From Berghia stephanieae (lineage: Eukaryota > Mollusca > Gastropoda > Nudibranchia > Aeolidiidae), in NCBI GenBank assembly GCA_034508935.3, contig CM067444.1, forward strand, positions 23,984,867 to 24,048,866: a stretch of DNA of 64,000 nt, in the 5' to 3' direction. Positions within the stretch are counted from its first letter, which is position 1. Each line of letters begins with the position of its first letter. Made by a program: the position numbers and the translations under genes. This document shows, in pieces, positions 1 to 64,000 of this stretch. A model generated the notes under the pieces. It saw only the letters and a list, made by a program, of their open reading frames with translations, had not been told where the DNA came from and searched no databases.

Positions 1-224
1 ATGAGACAAAACTGATGATGATGATGATTTTAAGGAATAATAAAATACTATGACAGATGAGGAAAATAGCAGGACAATAAGAAAATCCAGAATAAGATGA
101 AATCAAGAGAATTTTACGATACAATTGGGAGACTTGGCATGTAATTAATATAATTTATATTAATTAAATATATTAATATTAATATCCACAGGAAATAAAC
201 AAGAAAGAAATAGTGTAGAACCTC

Positions 225-616
225 TGATGGGTTTTCTCGCCAGTAGTTATTCAGTCATATTGAGAATACATTACAATACTGACTAGATCATCAATCTACA
301 GAAAGTGTAGCTTTGATAAATGAAACCATTGTAATTGTTTGATTAAGCAAATTTTCTCTTCGCTTTTCCCAACAAACAATGGTTTCATTTATTAGAACAA
401 TTCGCTTTTCCCAACTAATACAATGATTTCATTTATTATTCGCTTTTCCCAACTAATAAAATGGTTTTATTTATTAGAACAATTTGCTTTTCCCAACAAT
501 TACAATGATTTCATTTATCATATCAACACTCTTTCTATATAAGTGATCTTCTGATCAACATTGTAATGAATCCTCAGCATGAATCAATAACAATTTGTAG
601 CCTGACAACCCATTAG
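225..616. mobile_element. Inverted-repeat element with internal tandem units
   Basis: The left GATGGGTT...CATTACAATACTGA... and right ...TGATCAACATTGTAATGAA...AACCCATTA are inverted. Between them four units of TTCGCTTTTCCCAAC plus ATGGTTTCATTTATTA repeat at 360-520. Confidence 0.6.
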
Positions 617-699
617 AGCTAAAACTGAAGGTCTATGACTATCCTTTAACCTGGTTGGATGCGAAGACCTCCACATCCCCCTCTCTGTCTATTTGGATT

Positions 700-800
700 T
701 TTTTAAAATACAAAATTGCTGTCAGCTGAAGACGGATTTTGAGCCTGAAAAATTCAGTGTCAAGAATTTTAATCTTTTTGGAAGCTATTGTATTCATTTT
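700..800 (+). mobile_element. Foldback family F, single arm
   Basis: GTCAGCTGAAGACGGATTTT, GAGCCTGAAAAATTCAGTG and GGAAGCTATTGTATTCATTT match the F right arm. Confidence 0.65.
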
Positions 801-910
801 TGTTCTAAGCACACAGCTGCTATCAGCTTAGCGCTCATTAAAAACCATTAGACGAGTCCAACAGATCATTAACTGGTGTAAGGGAAACAAAAAATTAAAG
901 TCATTAATGA

Positions 911-1779
911 TTGGGTTTTGTTTTTGTTTTCAGGGGTTTTACGGAGCTCGCGACACATTTAGGTCATATCAGCACCAGTAAAAATGAAGAAATAGGTTAG
1001 TCAAAAAATTCTAGAATCACAATTAAACCACCCAAGAAAATGGGGAATTAGTTCAAATAGGGAACAGACGTAAATTCCATGATCATACCATCAATGTAGT
1101 CAGTTTGAAATCACCTAAAAGTCTTATCCAGACAACAGCACAGGATCCCACAAAGAGGAACACACTCAAATGTTTATTAACCATTAAAAACAAAAATATA
1201 ACAGTAAATAACATAGAGATACAAGGAAAGAATTTTGTTTGTTTGTTGCTTTAGGTCTCTTCCAACACAATTGAGGTTATATGAGAGATTATTATTTTTT
1301 TTTTTTTTTTTTATGAGACCGCTGAAACAAAAAAACAAGCAATCTAACAAAAATAGTACAAATGTAAATCAAAATCATAACCTAAAGATATCATAAGCTA
1401 AATTATAAATAACCAAGAACAAACAGGCAGAAGATTTACAGAAAAAAAAATATCCCCTGTCAAAAATACAATCACAAACCAAAGAAGCAGGATAGGCTAG
1501 TAAAGAGAAGAGGAAACGACATCACTTTCGGATCGTACACCCATGCGAACATCATAGGTATATGAATATGATTCAAGGGTGATGCTCCCATCCAACCACC
1601 CGCCAAGGAAAGAATATAATCTCTCAAAACTAATACTAAATGACTGTTTCCCTGTCCACCAAGGACTCGGGGGAAGGGCTACGGCACTACCAAGTAATCC
1701 CATTCCAAGACAGCGACTCAGAAAACACATACAGCACGTGACTTCCTGCCACCATGGAAGGTCAAAAGACCCCATCCAG
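911..1779 (-). mobile_element. R6 SINE-like element with 14-bp target duplication, carrying a nested R5
   Basis: Perfect duplication AAAGTCATTAATGA at 897-910 and 1780-1793. The family body (GACACATTTAGGTCATATC, CACACTCAAATGTTTAT, GACTGTTTCCCT, CACCATGGAAGGTCAAAAG) is split by an R5 at 1234-1603. Ends 10 bp from the exon 49 donor flank. Confidence 0.88.
1234..1603 (-). mobile_element. R5 SINE-like element nested in R6
   Basis: Perfect 12-bp duplication CAAGGAAAGAAT at 1222-1233 and 1604-1615. Near-identical to 39570-39904 apart from a 31-bp T-rich insertion near its CAAA-tail side and a 6-bp repeat. Confidence 0.88.
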
Positions 1780-1803
1780 AAAGTCATTAATGAAATCCCT
1801 TAC

Positions 1804-62089
<60,286 letters not shown>

Positions 62090-62330
62090 TGTATAGCTTC
62101 AATAAATGCGTTCTAAAATATTGATTCAAAATGATCAGTACATGATTTTATGTCTCTTTAACGCCAGACGCCGATTTGAAAACAAGACTTGTATATCAAC
62201 ATTCACATGTGCTCCGAGGACAACACTGTTGTTGGTTATTTCTACTTTCGGTATACCTAACTGGCGTATGTACTTCCGGGTCATTGGTCAAGATTCCACC
62301 AAAACTTCGTTGGGAGCTGTGTTTCTCGTC
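62090..62330 (-). promoter_or_regulatory. UTP20: UTP20 5' UTR and proximal promoter
   Basis: On the minus strand an ETS-type site CCGGAAGT (62272-62279) sits next to a CCAAT box (62283-62287), about 185-200 bp upstream of the start codon. This pairing is usual for TATA-less housekeeping promoters of ribosome-biogenesis genes. I see no TATA box at a sensible spacing. The transcription start is not determined. Confidence 0.5.
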
Positions 62331-62399
62331 CACCAAATGGACTGAATACACAGCTGTATATTAATTACACCGGAAAGATTAAAAGGGCTAAACTGTTTG

Positions 62400-62520
62400 A
62401 CCGAGAGCGAGAAGGCGAGGTGGCCGGCTGTTTTAGCACAGCGTAAATGTAACCGGGATGGGTGAGTTAGGGGTTCGAGCTCCTTTCTAGGCATAATATT
62501 TTCTTTCTTTCCTTCTTTTT
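62400..62520 (+). repeat. Degenerate tRNA-like repeat (S4-related)
   Basis: Contains a GAGGTGGCC A-box-like segment and a GGGTTCGAGCTCC B-box-like segment, as in S4 at 45053, with a corrupted middle. It lies just upstream of the UTP20 promoter. Confidence 0.45.
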
Positions 62521-62769
62521 TTTTTTGGAAACAAATCATAATTTTCAACTTCAACACGTTGACTCAAAAAGTTTGATCGACATAATTTAGCATTTTTTAA
62601 TTTGTTTACTTTTACTCACTTTAGGTACAATGATAGATTGTCCGTGCTGCATGGGGTCTTCTACCTCCCAGAGTGGGTAGAGAGGCAATTGCTGTGTCTA
62701 TTTCCAGGAGAAATTTGTCAAAATTAGATGCAGCAATGACATCATATTTGAAACTCCAACGTTTATAAC

Positions 62770-64000
62770 TTTTGAATGCACTACATCGTTCCCCTCATTT
62801 TCTTAAGTTACTGAACAGAAAATCCGAGATGTGATAAAATCATCGCCTACAAAGACTTGTTGTTTAGACCCAATACCAACAACTTTGCTTATACCCAATA
62901 CCAACAACTTTGCTTATAACTCATTTGGATGCCCTTTTTTAAATTATAAATTAATCTCTTCAAACAGGAAATTCTGACTATTTTAAACACGCTAGTGTTA
63001 CTCCTTTATTGAAAAAGTCAAATTTATTTCCTGAAGAGCTTAATAATTTTAGACTAATCTCTAATCTACCATTTATTTCTAAAATATTGGAGAAAGTTGT
63101 CACCAAACAGCTTAAATCACATTTGGCCAGTACCAATCTTTTCGAGGCTCACCAGTATGCATAAAGGCAACACCTAACACAGATACCACATTAACAACAA
63201 TTCAAAATGATCTTCTCTTTGCTGTTGATGAAGTTGCTATTCTCGATCTTTTGAATTTGAGTGCGGCATTTGACATGATCGACCACTCGATACTTGTCAA
63301 ACGCCTTTCTAAATCTTTTGGACTGTCTGGAAATGTATTGAGGTGGTTTGTGTCGTATTTAAATGATCGTTAACAGTCAATACATGTAAAGGAGAATAAA
63401 CCCTCTTCTTTTAAAATACTTTATGGAATACCCCAGGGTTCAGTGTTGGGTTCCTTTACTGTACACACTTTACACGCAACCGTTAGACGATATTATTAGA
63501 AAGTATGACATTAATTCCCATATGTACGCGGGTGATGCTTAGCTTTATAAATTGTGCAAGCCGTCTAATGTGAGCTTATTGGTTCAAGCAATGGAGAACT
63601 GTGTGGATAATGTTAACAACGGGATGGTCATAAATACATTTTTAATGAACCAAGAAAAGATATAAATTCTATATTACGACCCGAAAAAATATCTTAAACA
63701 ACATGAATCATTCTTTCTGGTAATTGACAACGAAAAAGTTTATTTTACGGACAAAGCCATGAATTTAGGTGTATTTATTTGCCCCCATGCTCACATGAGG
63801 CATCACATTGACGGCTTATGTAAAACTTTGTACTTTGAAATTATAAGAATTGGACAACCTGCTAGATTTATAGATCAAAACTCTATTCAAACACTTGTTT
63901 CATCCTTTATATTTTTTAGGATTTATTATTGCAATGCTTTGATGTAAAACATTCCCAACTATCTACTAGACAGGCTCCAGCGCATACAGAATCATGCTGC
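62770..64000 (+). mobile_element. CR1/L2-like LINE, reverse transcriptase, degraded and cut by window edge
   Basis: Plus-strand frames read IRDVIKSSPTKTCCLDPIPT, LLKKSNLFPEELNNFRLISN, AFDMIDHSILVKRL and GIPQGSVLG, the ordered reverse-transcriptase blocks of CR1/L2-type LINEs. Later reads LLDRLQRIQNHA. The catalytic YADD box reads YAGD and is followed by a stop. Several frame changes and stops interrupt it, so it is inactive. A 25-bp tandem duplication lies at 62868-62917. The 5' end is missing. Confidence 0.9.

Noticed and set aside
1780-1803. General preference of repeats for splice donors
   Set aside because: Repeat ends lie within 25 bp of donors at exons 9, 28, 34, 46 and 49. With over 100 repeat boundaries in the window, a few such cases are expected by chance. 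Only the exon 46 duplication is compelling.

Overview
This is a 64-kb piece of nuclear DNA from an animal. It is AT-rich, intron-rich and dense in repeats. The only host gene I can support is UTP20 (also called DRIM), a very large HEAT-repeat scaffold of the small-subunit processome that matures 18S rRNA in the nucleolus. It lies on the minus strand. I traced 49 coding exons from the start codon at 62089 down to an exon ending at 1804. They encode about 2277 codons that align in order with vertebrate UTP20 from its N-terminus to about five-sixths of its length. The last 400-500 residues lie beyond the left edge. Nearly every intron obeys GT-AG, and all exon phases join once three one-base shortfalls are allowed for (exons 20, 27 and 42). 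Each shortfall sits at a short mononucleotide run, so assembly or sequencing error is the leading explanation. A decaying allele is the alternative.

Region by region: 62.1-62.4 kb is the UTP20 5' flank, with CCAAT and ETS-type motifs. 62.7-64.0 kb is a broken CR1/L2-like LINE on the plus strand. 59-62 kb holds exons 1-5 and intron 1, which contains a long inverted-repeat element. 38-58 kb holds exons 6-21, whose introns carry tRNA-derived SINEs, hAT-like MITEs, foldback elements and LINE 3' ends. 25-38 kb holds exons 21-31, with two LINE fragments and several pure microsatellites. 21.6-25.5 kb is the largest intron, almost all simple repeat, minisatellite and MITE. 1.8-21.6 kb holds exons 32-49 with more SINEs, MITEs and two nested SINE insertions.

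The introns can be sorted into recurring families: four tRNA-headed SINE families (called S1-S4 here), two related SINE-like families with a CAAA-type tail (R5 and R6), a foldback family (F), several TIR MITE families, a dispersed unclassified repeat (R8), and 3' ends of CR1/L2-like LINEs that finish in (ATT)n. Target-site duplications can be read directly for R5 (12 bp, both copies), R6 (14 bp and 11 bp) and one LINE (17-18 bp). One R6 insertion duplicated a UTP20 splice donor.

This mix suggests an invertebrate metazoan, probably marine. I cannot name the phylum from sequence alone. I found no LTR element, CRISPR array, bacterial operon, convincing snoRNA or second host gene. Open reading frames made of Asn, Ile, Leu, Arg-Glu or Lys/Arg runs are microsatellite artefacts. 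I did not find a novel biological system. The most unusual items are the splice-donor insertion, the frameshifts in an otherwise conserved essential gene, and two apparently young SINE insertions.
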